This document shows, one piece after another, positions 30,390-39,244 of a stretch of DNA of 64,000 nt. Source of the stretch: Streptomyces seoulensis. GTDB taxonomy: Bacteria > Actinomycetota > Actinomycetes > Streptomycetales > Streptomycetaceae. Where the stretch lies: NCBI RefSeq assembly GCF_004328625.1, contig NZ_CP032229.1, positions 5,828,001 to 5,892,000 on the forward strand. Direction: 5' to 3'. The position numbers and the translations under genes were made by a program. Under the pieces are notes generated by a model. That model saw only the letters and a list, made by a program, of their open reading frames with translations, was not told where the DNA came from and did no database searches. The stretch's first letter is position 1. Each line of letters opens with the position of its first letter.

Positions 30390-32741
30390 ATGACCGCACC
30401 CCCGAACGGCAGATCCCTGCGCCAGGCCCTGGCGGCGACCGTGTCCATGGCGCTGGCCGCGGCCGGCACGCTCGTCGCCGTGGCCCTCGCACCCGAGGCT
30501 CACGCGGCCGGAGTACCGGCGCCTTCCCCCGTCGGCATATCCGGCCGGGGCGCGACCGTCCCGTTCAAGGAACAGGAGGCCGAGTACGCCGCCACCAACG
30601 GCACCCTCATCGGACCGGACCGCCTCTACGGCCACCTCCCCTCCGAGGCGTCCGGCAGGCAGGCGGTGACCCTCGACGCGCCGGGCGAGTACGTCGAGTT
30701 CACCCTGACCGCGCCGGCCAACGCGATGTCCTTCCGCTACTCGCTGCCCGACAACGCGGCGGGCACCGGGCGGGACGCGAGCATCGACCTGAAGATCAAC
30801 GGCAACCAGCTCAAGTCCGTCCCGGTGACTTCCAAGTACGGCTGGTACTACGGGGGTTACCCCTTCAACAACAACCCCGGCGACTCCAACCCCCACCACT
30901 TCTACGACGAGACCCGCACCCTGCTCGGCTCGACCCTCCCGGCCGGGACCAAGGTGCGGCTCCAGGTGTCGTCCACCAGCACCTCACCGACGTTCACCAT
31001 CGACCTCGCCGACTTCGAGCAGGTGGGTTCGCCCATCGGCAAGCCGTCCGGCGCGCTGGACGTGGTGAGCGACTTCGGCGCCGATCCGACCGGTGCGGCC
31101 GACTCCACCGCGAAGATCCAGGCGGCGGTCGACGCGGGCAAGGCGCAGGGCAGGGCGGTCTACATACCCCAGGGCACTTTCCAGGTGCGGGACCACATAG
31201 TGGTCGACCAGGTCACCCTGGCCGGCGCGGGCCCCTGGTACAGCGTCCTCACCGGCCGCGACCCGGTGAACCGGGCGAAGGCCGTGGGCGTGTACGGCAA
31301 GTACGCCAGCCAGGGCGGCAGCAAGAACGTCACCCTCAAGGACTTCGCCATCCTCGGGGACATCCGGGAGCGCGTCGACGACGACCAGGTCAACGCCATC
31401 GGTGGCGCGCTGTCCAACTCCACCGTCGACAACGTGTGGATGCAGCACACCAAGTGCGGGGCCTGGATGGACGGTCCCATGGACAACTTCACCATCAAGA
31501 ACAGCCGCATCCTGGACCAGACCGCGGACGGCGTGAACTTCCACATGGGTGTCACCAACTCCACGGTGACCAACACCTTCGTCCGCAACACGGGTGACGA
31601 CGGGCTCGCCATGTGGGCGGAGAACATACCGAACGTCAAGAACAAGTTCACCTACAACACGGTGGTGCTGCCCATCCTCGCCAACAACATCGTCACCTAT
31701 GGCGGCAAGGACATCACCATCTCCGACAACGTGATGGCCGACACCATCACCAACGGCGGCGGGCTGCATGTCGCCAACCGGTATCCCGGTGTCAACTCGG
31801 GTCAGGGTACGGCCGTCTCCGGTACCACGACAGCGGCCCGCAATACCCTGATCCGGGCTGGTAACAACGACTACAACTGGCAGTTCGGGGTCGGCGCGGT
31901 GTGGTTCAGCGGGCTCAACGAGGCCCTGGACGCCACGGTCAACATCACCGACACCGAGATCCTCGACAGCTCCTACGCCGCGATCATGAACATCGAGGGC
32001 GCGACCAAGGGGCTGCATTTCGAGAACGTCCGGATCGACGGCGCCGGCACCTACGCCCTCCAGATCCAGGCGCCGGGCAACGCCTCGTTCACCAACGTCA
32101 CGGCCACCCACATCGCCCAGTCCAACCCCATCCACAACTGCGTGGGCTCCGGCTTCGTCATCACCCGTGGCACCGGCAACAGCGGCTGGTACGCCGACCC
32201 GCCCGCCTGCACCGGTAACTGGCCGGCCCCGCAGTGGACCAACGGGGGAGTGCCCGGCGGCGGCACCACGCCGACCGACCCGCCCACCGATCCCCCCACG
32301 GACCCGCCGACCGACGACCCGACGGTGAATCTCGCCAAGAGCCGCCCGGTCACCGAGACGAGCCACACGGATGTCTATCCCGCGAGCAAGGCCGTCGACG
32401 GTGACGCGAACAGCTACTGGGAGAGCGCCAACAACGCCTTCCCGCAGTCCGTCACCGTCGACCTCGGCGCCGCGAAGGCGGTCAAGCGGGTCGTGCTGAA
32501 GCTGCCGCCGGCCACGGCGTGGGCCACCCGTACCCAGACGCTCAGCGTGCTCGGGAGCACCGACAACTCCACGTTCACCACGCTGAAGGCGTCGGCGGGC
32601 TACACCTTCAACCCGCCGAGCGGCAACACGGCGACCGTCACCCTGTCCGGTACCGCGACCCGGTACCTCCGTCTCACCTTCACCGGCAACACGGGCTGGC
32701 CCGCGGCCCAGCTCTCGGAACTGGAGGCGTACACGGGCTGA
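30390..32741 (+). CDS. Secreted GH87 alpha-1,3-glucanase/mycodextranase with C-terminal discoidin-like module
   Basis: 783 residues. The signal peptide ends near AHA-AGV (about 40). A CBM35-like N-terminal module (about 45-215) is followed by a right-handed beta-helix (about 225-620). The three GH87 catalytic aspartates are present: one in DQTADGVNF and the pair in NTGDDGLAMW, with 23- and 24-residue spacing equal to the recalled D1045/D1068/D1069 spacing of a studied GH87 enzyme. A repetitive Thr-Asp-Pro-Pro linker leads to an F5/8-type (CBM32-like) module (about 655-783). The likely substrate is fungal alpha-1,3-glucan. A hairpin terminator follows. Confidence 0.87.
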   Translation: MTAPPNGRSLRQALAATVSMALAAAGTLVAVALAPEAHAAGVPAPSPVGISGRGATVPFKEQEAEYAATNGTLIGPDRLYGHLPSEASGRQAVTLDAPGEYVEFTLTAPANAMSFRYSLPDNAAGTGRDASIDLKINGNQLKSVPVTSKYGWYYGGYPFNNNPGDSNPHHFYDETRTLLGSTLPAGTKVRLQVSSTSTSPTFTIDLADFEQVGSPIGKPSGALDVVSDFGADPTGAADSTAKIQAAVDAGKAQGRAVYIPQGTFQVRDHIVVDQVTLAGAGPWYSVLTGRDPVNRAKAVGVYGKYASQGGSKNVTLKDFAILGDIRERVDDDQVNAIGGALSNSTVDNVWMQHTKCGAWMDGPMDNFTIKNSRILDQTADGVNFHMGVTNSTVTNTFVRNTGDDGLAMWAENIPNVKNKFTYNTVVLPILANNIVTYGGKDITISDNVMADTITNGGGLHVANRYPGVNSGQGTAVSGTTTAARNTLIRAGNNDYNWQFGVGAVWFSGLNEALDATVNITDTEILDSSYAAIMNIEGATKGLHFENVRIDGAGTYALQIQAPGNASFTNVTATHIAQSNPIHNCVGSGFVITRGTGNSGWYADPPACTGNWPAPQWTNGGVPGGGTTPTDPPTDPPTDPPTDDPTVNLAKSRPVTETSHTDVYPASKAVDGDANSYWESANNAFPQSVTVDLGAAKAVKRVVLKLPPATAWATRTQTLSVLGSTDNSTFTTLKASAGYTFNPPSGNTATVTLSGTATRYLRLTFTGNTGWPAAQLSELEAYTG

Positions 32742-32749
32742 CTCGACAC

Positions 32750-32784
32750 GGGGCGGGCGGGGGATGTGTTCCCTCGCCCGCCCC
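32750..32784 (+). terminator. Hairpin terminator after the GH87 gene
   Basis: A 15-base stem with one G-T type mismatch (32750-32764 with 32770-32784), starting 9 bases after the stop codon. No long U-run. Confidence 0.7.
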
Positions 32785-32823
32785 TGTCCCGTACATATGT
32801 GGGTGGACCACCGGGCCGGCTCG

Positions 32824-33630
32824 ATGGCATCGTCAATGATCGTGACGAAGCAAGGTTTCCTGGCGCTGGCGCCGCAGTGCACCACCACGTCCGAACTGCT
32901 GTCGGCAGCGGCGCGGCGGCGGGGCATGGACGTGGAGATACTCGGCGGCGCCGCCCCGGAGCGCCGAGGTGCCCACTACTACGGCGGCCCCGCCTTCGCG
33001 GCCCGCGTCGCCGAGGGCCTGGAGGTCGCCCTCCTGGAACCCTCCGACGACTGGCTGACCACCTTGCCGTACGCGTACACGGGACGACGCATCGCCATGT
33101 CGACTCTCGACGAGGCCCGCCGCCTCTCCCGCCCGGCCTTCGTGAAGCCACCGCGAGAGAAGAGTTTCCCGGCCGCCGTCTACCCCACCGGCGCCGACCT
33201 CCCGCCCGGCCCGGACGCCGCCGTACTGATCAGCGACGTGGTCACCTGGGCGGCGGAGTTCCGCCTGTACATCCTCGACGGCGAAATCCGCACCGGCTCC
33301 CAGTACACCACCTACGGCCACCTGCACGCCGAGCCCCTGGAGGGCCACCGCCACGAGCCCGCCGTCCGCGAATTCGCGGCCGACCTCCTGTCCACGTGCG
33401 GCGATACCCTCCCGAGCGCAGTGGTACTGGACATCGGCCTCCTGACCCCGGACCACGACACCGAATGGGCCGTGGTCGAGCCCAACATGCCCTGGTTCAG
33501 CAACTGCTACGCCGCCGGCCCCGACCGCGCCCTGGACGTCGTCCTCCGCTCGGCCGGACCACGGTCGGCGTTGGCGGAGCGGGACCGCCGATTCTGCCGT
33601 CACCTGGGCGATGCTCACCTGGCCGGTTGA
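32824..33630 (+). CDS. ATP-grasp-like protein (DUF4343 type)
   Basis: About 268 residues. AFVKPPREKSFPA (a lysine-bearing strand), PDAAVLISDVVTWAAEFRLYILDGEIRTGSQY and AVVLDIGLLTPDHDTEWAVVEPNMPWFSNCY are the central and C-terminal parts of an ATP-grasp ligase fold, with E and N at the metal-binding end. The partner substrates are unknown; proteins of this class form amide or ester bonds. The start is uncertain (ATG 32824 or 32836; no clear ribosome-binding site). Its 3' end overlaps the convergent membrane protein gene by 16 bases. Confidence 0.7.
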   Translation: MASSMIVTKQGFLALAPQCTTTSELLSAAARRRGMDVEILGGAAPERRGAHYYGGPAFAARVAEGLEVALLEPSDDWLTTLPYAYTGRRIAMSTLDEARRLSRPAFVKPPREKSFPAAVYPTGADLPPGPDAAVLISDVVTWAAEFRLYILDGEIRTGSQYTTYGHLHAEPLEGHRHEPAVREFAADLLSTCGDTLPSAVVLDIGLLTPDHDTEWAVVEPNMPWFSNCYAAGPDRALDVVLRSAGPRSALAERDRRFCRHLGDAHLAG

Positions 33631-34052
33631 CGCGCTCCCGGAGCGGAGGCGTGCCCGCCGCACGCGAGCGCCCGGTGGAGCGGGAGCGCTGTCAGCAGGA
33701 CGAAGAGACCGAAGAGAGTGATCGGCAACAGTCCCGCTGGGCGGAGGAAGACCGCAGGACGTGCCATGACCACGGGCCACGCGACGCTCCAGTTGCCGAT
33801 CAGATCGGCCAGCATGACCGCGGCAGCGAGCGCCGGTCCGCCGGGGCGGGCGCGGAGGATCATCAGCGCGGCCAGCGGGTCCAGCAGTAGGAGCACATGG
33901 AACAGCACACCGACGAGCAGGGGCGCGTAGCCGTAGGCGTTGATCCCGTCCGACACCAGGAAGTACGCGTGGGCTCCGGTGCCTTCCAGGAAACCGGCCA
34001 CGTACACCGCCGCCGTGCACCGCGCCCAGACCGGGCGATCCCCCCATCGCAT
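33615..34052 (-). CDS. Small multi-spanning membrane protein
   Basis: 145 residues starting MRWGDRPVWARCTAAVYVAG. Four hydrophobic helices are visible (about 12-32, 42-66, 74-92 and 100-125). No family motif is recognised; the pattern resembles small Streptomyces integral membrane proteins of unknown function. A longer upstream frame without membrane character was not used as the start. Confidence 0.6.
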   Translation of the reverse strand: MRWGDRPVWARCTAAVYVAGFLEGTGAHAYFLVSDGINAYGYAPLLVGVLFHVLLLLDPLAALMILRARPGGPALAAAVMLADLIGNWSVAWPVVMARPAVFLRPAGLLPITLFGLFVLLTALPLHRALACGGHASAPGARQPAR

Positions 34053-34434
34053 GGTCGTCACTCTAGGGGCCGCTTCGCCTTCAGGGTGAAGGGAGACGGC
34101 CGTCGCCGGGCGGGGTGTCAGCGGTGACGCGACCCGCCTGCTCGCCGTCGCAGGCTTCCGGTGACTTCCGCCCCACGCGTTCGTCGGATTGCTGCCCTGT
34201 GCCACTGGCCGGCGGGAGGTGAGGTGAGACACCGAGGGCCGGGACCGTCGTACAGGCGTGTCCCGCCCCGTCCCCGTCGTCACAGGGGCCCCACCCTGGC
34301 GATGGTGCGGGCCCCCAGCTCGCCGGCCCGACCGTGTCCAGCCCGCGGGCGCACACCTCGTCGACCACGGTCCTCTGATGCCGAGCGGAGGTCACGCCCG
34401 CCCTGGCCGCCTTCTCCGCCCGGCGCCGCGACCG
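34053..34434. other. Gene-free stretch
   Basis: 382 bases between the membrane protein start and the MarR stop codon. Frames here have no family-like sequence or ribosome-binding site. I see no tRNA, strong hairpin or repeat; it presumably carries the membrane protein promoter. Confidence 0.5.
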
Positions 34435-34917
34435 TCAGCCCTTGTGACGCGAATCCGGCGCGGCCCCGGCGATGGCGTCGACGGCGGCCCAGAAGGTTGC
34501 CCGGTCCGCCCCGGCGTGAGCTAGCAGCGCCCCCCGCACGGCCTGAGCGTGCGCGGTACGGGCGGCGGTCAGCGCACTCCGGCCGGCGTCCGAGGCGAGG
34601 ATGGTGCGACGCCCGCCCGGACCGTCCTCGCGGCTCACGAGGCCGCGCTCGGCCATGCGGGAGAGCTGACGGGACAGTCGTGCCCGCTGCCAGTCGAGCA
34701 TGAGCCCCAGTTCGTGCTGCGGCATGCGCCCGCCGCCGTTCTCGATCAGCCTCGACAGGATCGAGAAGTCCGGCACGGACAGGGCGGAAGCGCTGTGGAT
34801 CTCGTGGGCCACGGCAGCGTCGACGGCCTCGACGGCTCGCTTCCAGGCGATCCACCGCGCCATTTCGGCGTCATCGAGCGGTGCGGTCATGCGCTCACCG
34901 TACGCCTTTGTTTCCAT
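34435..34917 (-). CDS. MarR-family transcriptional regulator
   Basis: 160 residues if started at the ATG inside the operator (METKAYGERM), or 151 from the second ATG at 34890 (MTAPLDD). The winged helix is visible: LSVPDFSILSRLIENGGGRMPQHELGLMLDWQRARLSRQLSRMAERGLVSREDGPGGRRTILAS. It is divergent from an SDR gene across a 28-base gap containing twin operators, so it probably represses both. The effector is unknown. Confidence 0.88.
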   Translation of the reverse strand: METKAYGERMTAPLDDAEMARWIAWKRAVEAVDAAVAHEIHSASALSVPDFSILSRLIENGGGRMPQHELGLMLDWQRARLSRQLSRMAERGLVSREDGPGGRRTILASDAGRSALTAARTAHAQAVRGALLAHAGADRATFWAAVDAIAGAAPDSRHKG

Positions 34918-34953
34918 GTAAACGCACGGGGCGTAGGCTGTTTACATGGAAAC
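34910..34953. promoter_or_regulatory. Twin MarR operators containing both start codons
   Basis: GTTTCCATGTAAAC (34910-34923) and its exact inverse GTTTACATGGAAAC (34940-34953) are themselves near-palindromes with centres 30 bp apart, three helical turns. The ATG of the SDR (34946) and the distal ATG of the MarR gene (34917) both lie inside them. TAGGCT (34934-34939) is positioned as a -10 for a leaderless SDR transcript. Confidence 0.8.
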
Positions 34954-35731
34954 AGAGGCACGTACGCACCAGGTCCTCATCACCGGCGGCAGCGCGGGGA
35001 TCGGCCTCGGCCTGGCTGCCCGCTACCTCGGGGCCGGCCACCGCGTCCTGGTCACCGGGCGCGGCGCCGGGAGGCTGGCCGCGGTCTCCGAGGGACTGCC
35101 CGGCCTGGAGACCTTCGCCAACGACATCGCCGATCCCGCGCAGCGTGAGCAACTGGCCGCCCACGTAAGGCGGGTCATGCCCGACCTGGACGTGGTGATC
35201 AGCAACGCCGGAATCCAGCGGCGGGTCGGGATCGCCGCGGACGACGCCCCCTGGGCCGAGGCCCAGCACGAGATCGACGTCCTGCTGGCCGGCCCCGTCC
35301 ATCTCGCCCGCCTCCTCACCCCGCAGCTCCTGGGCCACGGCCGCCCGAGCGTGTACGTCAACGTCACCTCCGGCGGCGCCTTCCTGCCCCAGCCCTTCGC
35401 GCCCCTCTACAGCGCGGCCAAGGCGGCCCTGCACAGCTACACGGTGAACCTGCGCCACGCCCTGCGGGCCACACCCTGCCGGGTGGTGGAGCTCATCCCC
35501 CCGGCCGTGGCCACCCAGCTCGCCGGACCGGGCCCGAACCACGGGGCCGACCCGGACGAGTTCTGCGACACGGTCTTCCCCCTGCTCGACGGCTCGCACC
35601 CGGTCGTCGGGTACGGCCCCACCGCCCGACCGGAGTTCACCGACCGCCTCGCCGTCGAACACAGCGCATTCGAGGCCGCCGCGATCCGCTTCGACGTACC
35701 GCTCCACGGCACCGCCCGGGCGGCCCTCTGA
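34946..35731 (+). CDS. Short-chain dehydrogenase/reductase (DltE-like)
   Basis: 261 residues, classical SDR: cofactor motif TGGSAGIG (about 14-21), NAG in VISNAG, a catalytic serine in NVTSGGAF and YSAAK with Tyr and Lys. TGR after the second strand suggests NADP(H). The C-terminal part ends with a short hydrophobic region, as in DltE-like members. The substrate is unknown. The start codon lies inside the MarR operator with no ribosome-binding site upstream, pointing to a leaderless mRNA that is derepressed when MarR leaves. Confidence 0.9.
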   Translation: METEARTHQVLITGGSAGIGLGLAARYLGAGHRVLVTGRGAGRLAAVSEGLPGLETFANDIADPAQREQLAAHVRRVMPDLDVVISNAGIQRRVGIAADDAPWAEAQHEIDVLLAGPVHLARLLTPQLLGHGRPSVYVNVTSGGAFLPQPFAPLYSAAKAALHSYTVNLRHALRATPCRVVELIPPAVATQLAGPGPNHGADPDEFCDTVFPLLDGSHPVVGYGPTARPEFTDRLAVEHSAFEAAAIRFDVPLHGTARAAL

Positions 35732-35775
35732 CGGTCGCCGTCCCCGGACTCGCACGCGCTTCGCGCACGAGGATC

Positions 35776-36216
35776 TCAGCCCAGTTGCTCGGCCAGGCCG
35801 ACGATGACGCCCTCCGGCCCGCGGAGGTAGCAGAGCAGGTAGCTGTCCTCGAACCGGGCGATCCCGCCCACGACTTCACCGCCGTGCGGGCGCAGACGGG
35901 CGACGGTGTCCTCGATGTCGTCGACGGCGAACATGACGCGGTGCGTGCCCAGGATGTTGTGCGGCCGGTCACGCGGGCCGCCGTCGATCACCTCGGGGCT
36001 GCGGTACTTCGCCAGCTCAAGCCGGCTGTGGCCGTCCGGGGTGCGGAGCATCGCGATGTCGCAGTGGACGCCGTCGAGCCCGGTGCACCGGTCGGCGAAG
36101 GCGCCCTGGACCTCCCCCCGGCCCTCCAGCTCCATCCCGAGTTCCTCGAAGAACGCGACGGCGGCGTCCATGTCCTCCACGACGATGCCGACATTGTCCA
36201 TCCGCTGAATCGCCAC
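35776..36216 (-). CDS. VOC-family (glyoxalase-like) protein
   Basis: 146 residues from a GTG preceded by GGGAGAG. Two beta-alpha-beta-beta-beta repeats are visible: RMDNVGIVVEDMDAAVAFFEELGMELEG...HSRLEL and THRVMFAVDDIEDTVARLRPHGGE...GPEGVIVGLAEQ, with metal-type residues H and E at the usual ends. VOC proteins include glyoxalases, dioxygenases and resistance proteins that bind drugs; the role here cannot be told. It stands alone on the minus strand, converging with the SDR gene. Confidence 0.85.
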   Translation of the reverse strand: MAIQRMDNVGIVVEDMDAAVAFFEELGMELEGRGEVQGAFADRCTGLDGVHCDIAMLRTPDGHSRLELAKYRSPEVIDGGPRDRPHNILGTHRVMFAVDDIEDTVARLRPHGGEVVGGIARFEDSYLLCYLRGPEGVIVGLAEQLG

Positions 36217-36340
36217 GCTGTGCTCTCCCTCGTGTGTGCCTGTGCCATGGGCGCGTACGCCATGTACGCAAACGACCGAGCGTTCCACCCGGGAACGTAT
36301 CCCCGGACGGAGCGCTCGGCACAGACGGCGCACCCGGTGG

Positions 36341-39049
36341 CTAGCCAGGGACCACCGTGTCGCTCATGCTCGGCTTCCCCTCGCCCGAGGCGTTCCAGGC
36401 GCAGAGCAGGATGACGTACTCGTGGCCCGCCGTGACCCCGGTGACCTTGGCTGAGCGGGCCGAGGCCGGGTAGCCGATGATCCGGGAGTGACTCAGCGGG
36501 GTGCTCTTGTCGTAGACCCACACCGCGTACCGGACGATCGAGCCGCTGTGCGAGTCGGCCGGCGCCGACCAGTGCACGTCGATCGAGCCCGCGCCGGCCG
36601 TGGCGGTGAGCCCCGGCGGCCGTCCCGCCGTGGTCGGCGCCGCCTTGCCCCGGACCGCCGGGGACCACGAGGACCGGTTGGCCGACACGTCCCCGGCGAC
36701 CGCGCGGGCCCGCACCTCATAGGTGTGGCCGTCGTAGGGCTGATCGGTGAACTGCCAGGACATGTCGTAGCGCGGGGCGCTCACGCCGGGCACCACGTCC
36801 TGCCAGCCGGCGTTCGAGTCGCTGGTGACGTCGCGCCACTGCACGTCGTAGGTGTGCGCGCCGAAGACCTTGTTCCAGGTGGCGGTGACCCCCTGCCGGG
36901 TGCCGTCGAACTTCATCCCGGAAGGCGTGGCGAGCGAGCGGCCGGGAGCGCTGTCCGGTGCGGCGGGCGCGGCGGAGCCGATGCCGAACTCCCTGTGCAG
37001 CACGGTGCCGAATGCCTGGGCGATGCGGTACTCACCGAGCGCGTTGGGGTGCAGTCCGTCGTAGGTGGTGGCGCAGGTCGTCGCCTTCGGGTCGCAGCCC
37101 ATGGCCTTGTCGAGGTCGGCCAGTTCCACCGGTGAGGTGCTGGTGCTCCAGCCGGGAGCCGCCTTGGCGAGGGCCGCGTTGTAGTCGCGGATGCGCTGGG
37201 GGAGTTGCGGGTTGGCGTCGCCCAGGGTGGTCCGCTGGGGGACGTTGGCCAGGACGATCCGCACGTCCGGGTCGGCGGCCCGCGCGTTGTCCACGAACTT
37301 CTTCATGGTGCCGACCAGATCGGCGCTCGCCCCGTACCAGCCGATGTCGTTGAAGCCCAGCTCGACCAGGAGCAGGTCGGGGGTTCGGTCCTCGGCCCTC
37401 AGCTCCTGCATCACCGGCTTGACGGTGGGCACGGTCCGGGTCAGCGTGCGGCCCCAGAGGGCGTAGTGCGCCGAACCGCCGGCGGAGAACCCGGCGTCCA
37501 CGTCCTTGGCGTACTCGCCCTGGACACGCGCGTCATCCGGCCCCGGCTCCGCGGGCTCGTCGTCGCCGCTCTCGCCCAGTACCGGCGGCCGCGGCGCCCG
37601 CGCCTCGGCCTGCCGCACGGTGCCCCGGTACGGTCCGACGAAGGTGACCGGCCACTTCTTGCTCCTGGCCCAGTCCCACAGCCGGTAGCGCCAGGTGTGG
37701 TCGCCCTCGTACCCGTGGCTGATGGAGTCGCCGACCACCATGACGTCACCGATGTCGGTGTGCGTCGCCAAGTTGCGGGCGATGATCTCGTCGATGAGCT
37801 TCCCCCCGGGGAAGTCCATCATCATGACGCCCATCCGGTCCAGGCCGGACCGCCCGCCGAACCGGTCGTCGCGTCCGGCGGAGAACTCCGGGCACCGGTC
37901 CTTCTCGGCGCGCAGGCACTGGATGAGGAAGTTGTTCACACCGGTGGCCGTCGGGGTGCCGCCCGCCGCCGTGTAGGGGTGGACGCCGGTCCCGGAGCCG
38001 CTGGTGTAGTTCAGATACAGGGCGTCCTGCTCGTACGCGTGGTCCTTCTCACCCGGCCGGGTACCGTCCCAGGTGCCGTTGGCCCGGCGCAGATGCGCGC
38101 GGACCTTCTCCCATTTGTCGTCGATGTCGCTGATGGTGGACAGCTCGAAGTCGTCCTGCACGTACTCCTCGTTGGAGCCGCCGGCCGGGTAGGGCTGCTG
38201 GAGCCCGTAGCCGTCGAATATGCCGCCGCCCGTGTTCCGGTAGCCGAGGAGCACGACCTTGCCGCGCACCTCGCCGAGTGTCGGCACGCGGTCCGACTGT
38301 GTCTCGCCCGTGACCGAGGGGCCCCAGAACAGCTTGCGCCAGGCGGTCGACGCGGTGCTCCTGTCACCGTCACCGGTGTACGAGCGGCCGTCCAGGTAGG
38401 AGTCGAAGATCTTCTTGCGCCACTCGTCGGTCCCGAACCCGTCGGCGTCCTTGCAGGAGAAGGTGGAGCCGGTGCACTCCGCCTTGAGGTTCATCAGGAC
38501 GGTTTCCCCGGGGTGGCCGCTCAGGAAGCGGGAGGTCGCCTCGAGTACGTCGGTGAAGTTGGCGTACTGGTAGGTGGCGCCGTGGTGGGCGGTGAACTTC
38601 AGCCCCTCGTCGCCCTTGTCGACCCGGACCCGGATGTCGAGCGCCCGGATTCCGGCGTCGAACTGGGTGGTCAGGGTCTTCGCGCTGAAACCGTGGTTCT
38701 CCTGGGTCTGGGTGATGCTGGTGACGATGCCCGAGCACCGGCCGGTGTCCGGGTCCGGAGTGTCCCCGCAGAGCGCGAGGCTGTCGTGGGTGCCCGGCAC
38801 CGAGAGCCACGCGAGGTTCGCCCCGTCCGGGACGCGTGACATCCAGTCGGTGTTGGCCGCGGAGGCTTCGGTGATGCTGCTGTAGTAGTCGTTCGCCCGA
38901 GCTGGGGTGGCGGAGAGGAAGACGCCGGAGACGGAAAGCAGCAGGGCGAGGAGCACAGCGAGGACGGTGCTTCTCGCCACCGGCGCCGGCCGGGGTCTCA
39001 AGGATCTTCGGGGCGGGCGGGTCCGGCGTGTGTCGGTGATCATTTCCAT
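36341..39049 (-). CDS. Secreted PI-PLC-like / SGNH hydrolase / FN3 fusion protein
   Basis: 902 residues. The signal peptide (Arg-rich N-region, cleavage near ARA-NDY at about 52) is followed by a phosphatidylinositol-specific phospholipase C X-domain (about 65-425) with both catalytic histidines, H88 in VPGTHDS and H155/156 in FTAHHGA. A second catalytic domain (about 432-690) is an SGNH/GDSL hydrolase: G440-D-S442, GFND at 565-568 and D664-x-x-H667. Two FN3 modules (about 715-810 and 820-902) end the protein. It should act outside the cell on lipids or esterified glycans. Start at ATG 39049 or 39043, with AGGA just upstream. I do not recall this exact domain order as characterised. Confidence 0.85.
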   Translation of the reverse strand: MEMITDTRRTRPPRRSLRPRPAPVARSTVLAVLLALLLSVSGVFLSATPARANDYYSSITEASAANTDWMSRVPDGANLAWLSVPGTHDSLALCGDTPDPDTGRCSGIVTSITQTQENHGFSAKTLTTQFDAGIRALDIRVRVDKGDEGLKFTAHHGATYQYANFTDVLEATSRFLSGHPGETVLMNLKAECTGSTFSCKDADGFGTDEWRKKIFDSYLDGRSYTGDGDRSTASTAWRKLFWGPSVTGETQSDRVPTLGEVRGKVVLLGYRNTGGGIFDGYGLQQPYPAGGSNEEYVQDDFELSTISDIDDKWEKVRAHLRRANGTWDGTRPGEKDHAYEQDALYLNYTSGSGTGVHPYTAAGGTPTATGVNNFLIQCLRAEKDRCPEFSAGRDDRFGGRSGLDRMGVMMMDFPGGKLIDEIIARNLATHTDIGDVMVVGDSISHGYEGDHTWRYRLWDWARSKKWPVTFVGPYRGTVRQAEARAPRPPVLGESGDDEPAEPGPDDARVQGEYAKDVDAGFSAGGSAHYALWGRTLTRTVPTVKPVMQELRAEDRTPDLLLVELGFNDIGWYGASADLVGTMKKFVDNARAADPDVRIVLANVPQRTTLGDANPQLPQRIRDYNAALAKAAPGWSTSTSPVELADLDKAMGCDPKATTCATTYDGLHPNALGEYRIAQAFGTVLHREFGIGSAAPAAPDSAPGRSLATPSGMKFDGTRQGVTATWNKVFGAHTYDVQWRDVTSDSNAGWQDVVPGVSAPRYDMSWQFTDQPYDGHTYEVRARAVAGDVSANRSSWSPAVRGKAAPTTAGRPPGLTATAGAGSIDVHWSAPADSHSGSIVRYAVWVYDKSTPLSHSRIIGYPASARSAKVTGVTAGHEYVILLCAWNASGEGKPSMSDTVVPG

Positions 39050-39244
39050 CCTGGGCGGATCGGTCGGTCGGCTGGGGTTCGCACGTGCGGGTGGGCCGTC
39101 CGGCGAGATGTGTGATGATCGCGTTGTCGGGCCCGCCGGCCGGTGAGCGCAGCCTGCCGGGAGCGTCCGTCCCGGGCCAGGCCGGACGGCCGTTCCGGGA
39201 CACTGGGACGTTCCGCCTGTCCTGACCAGGCAGGATGTGGTCGC

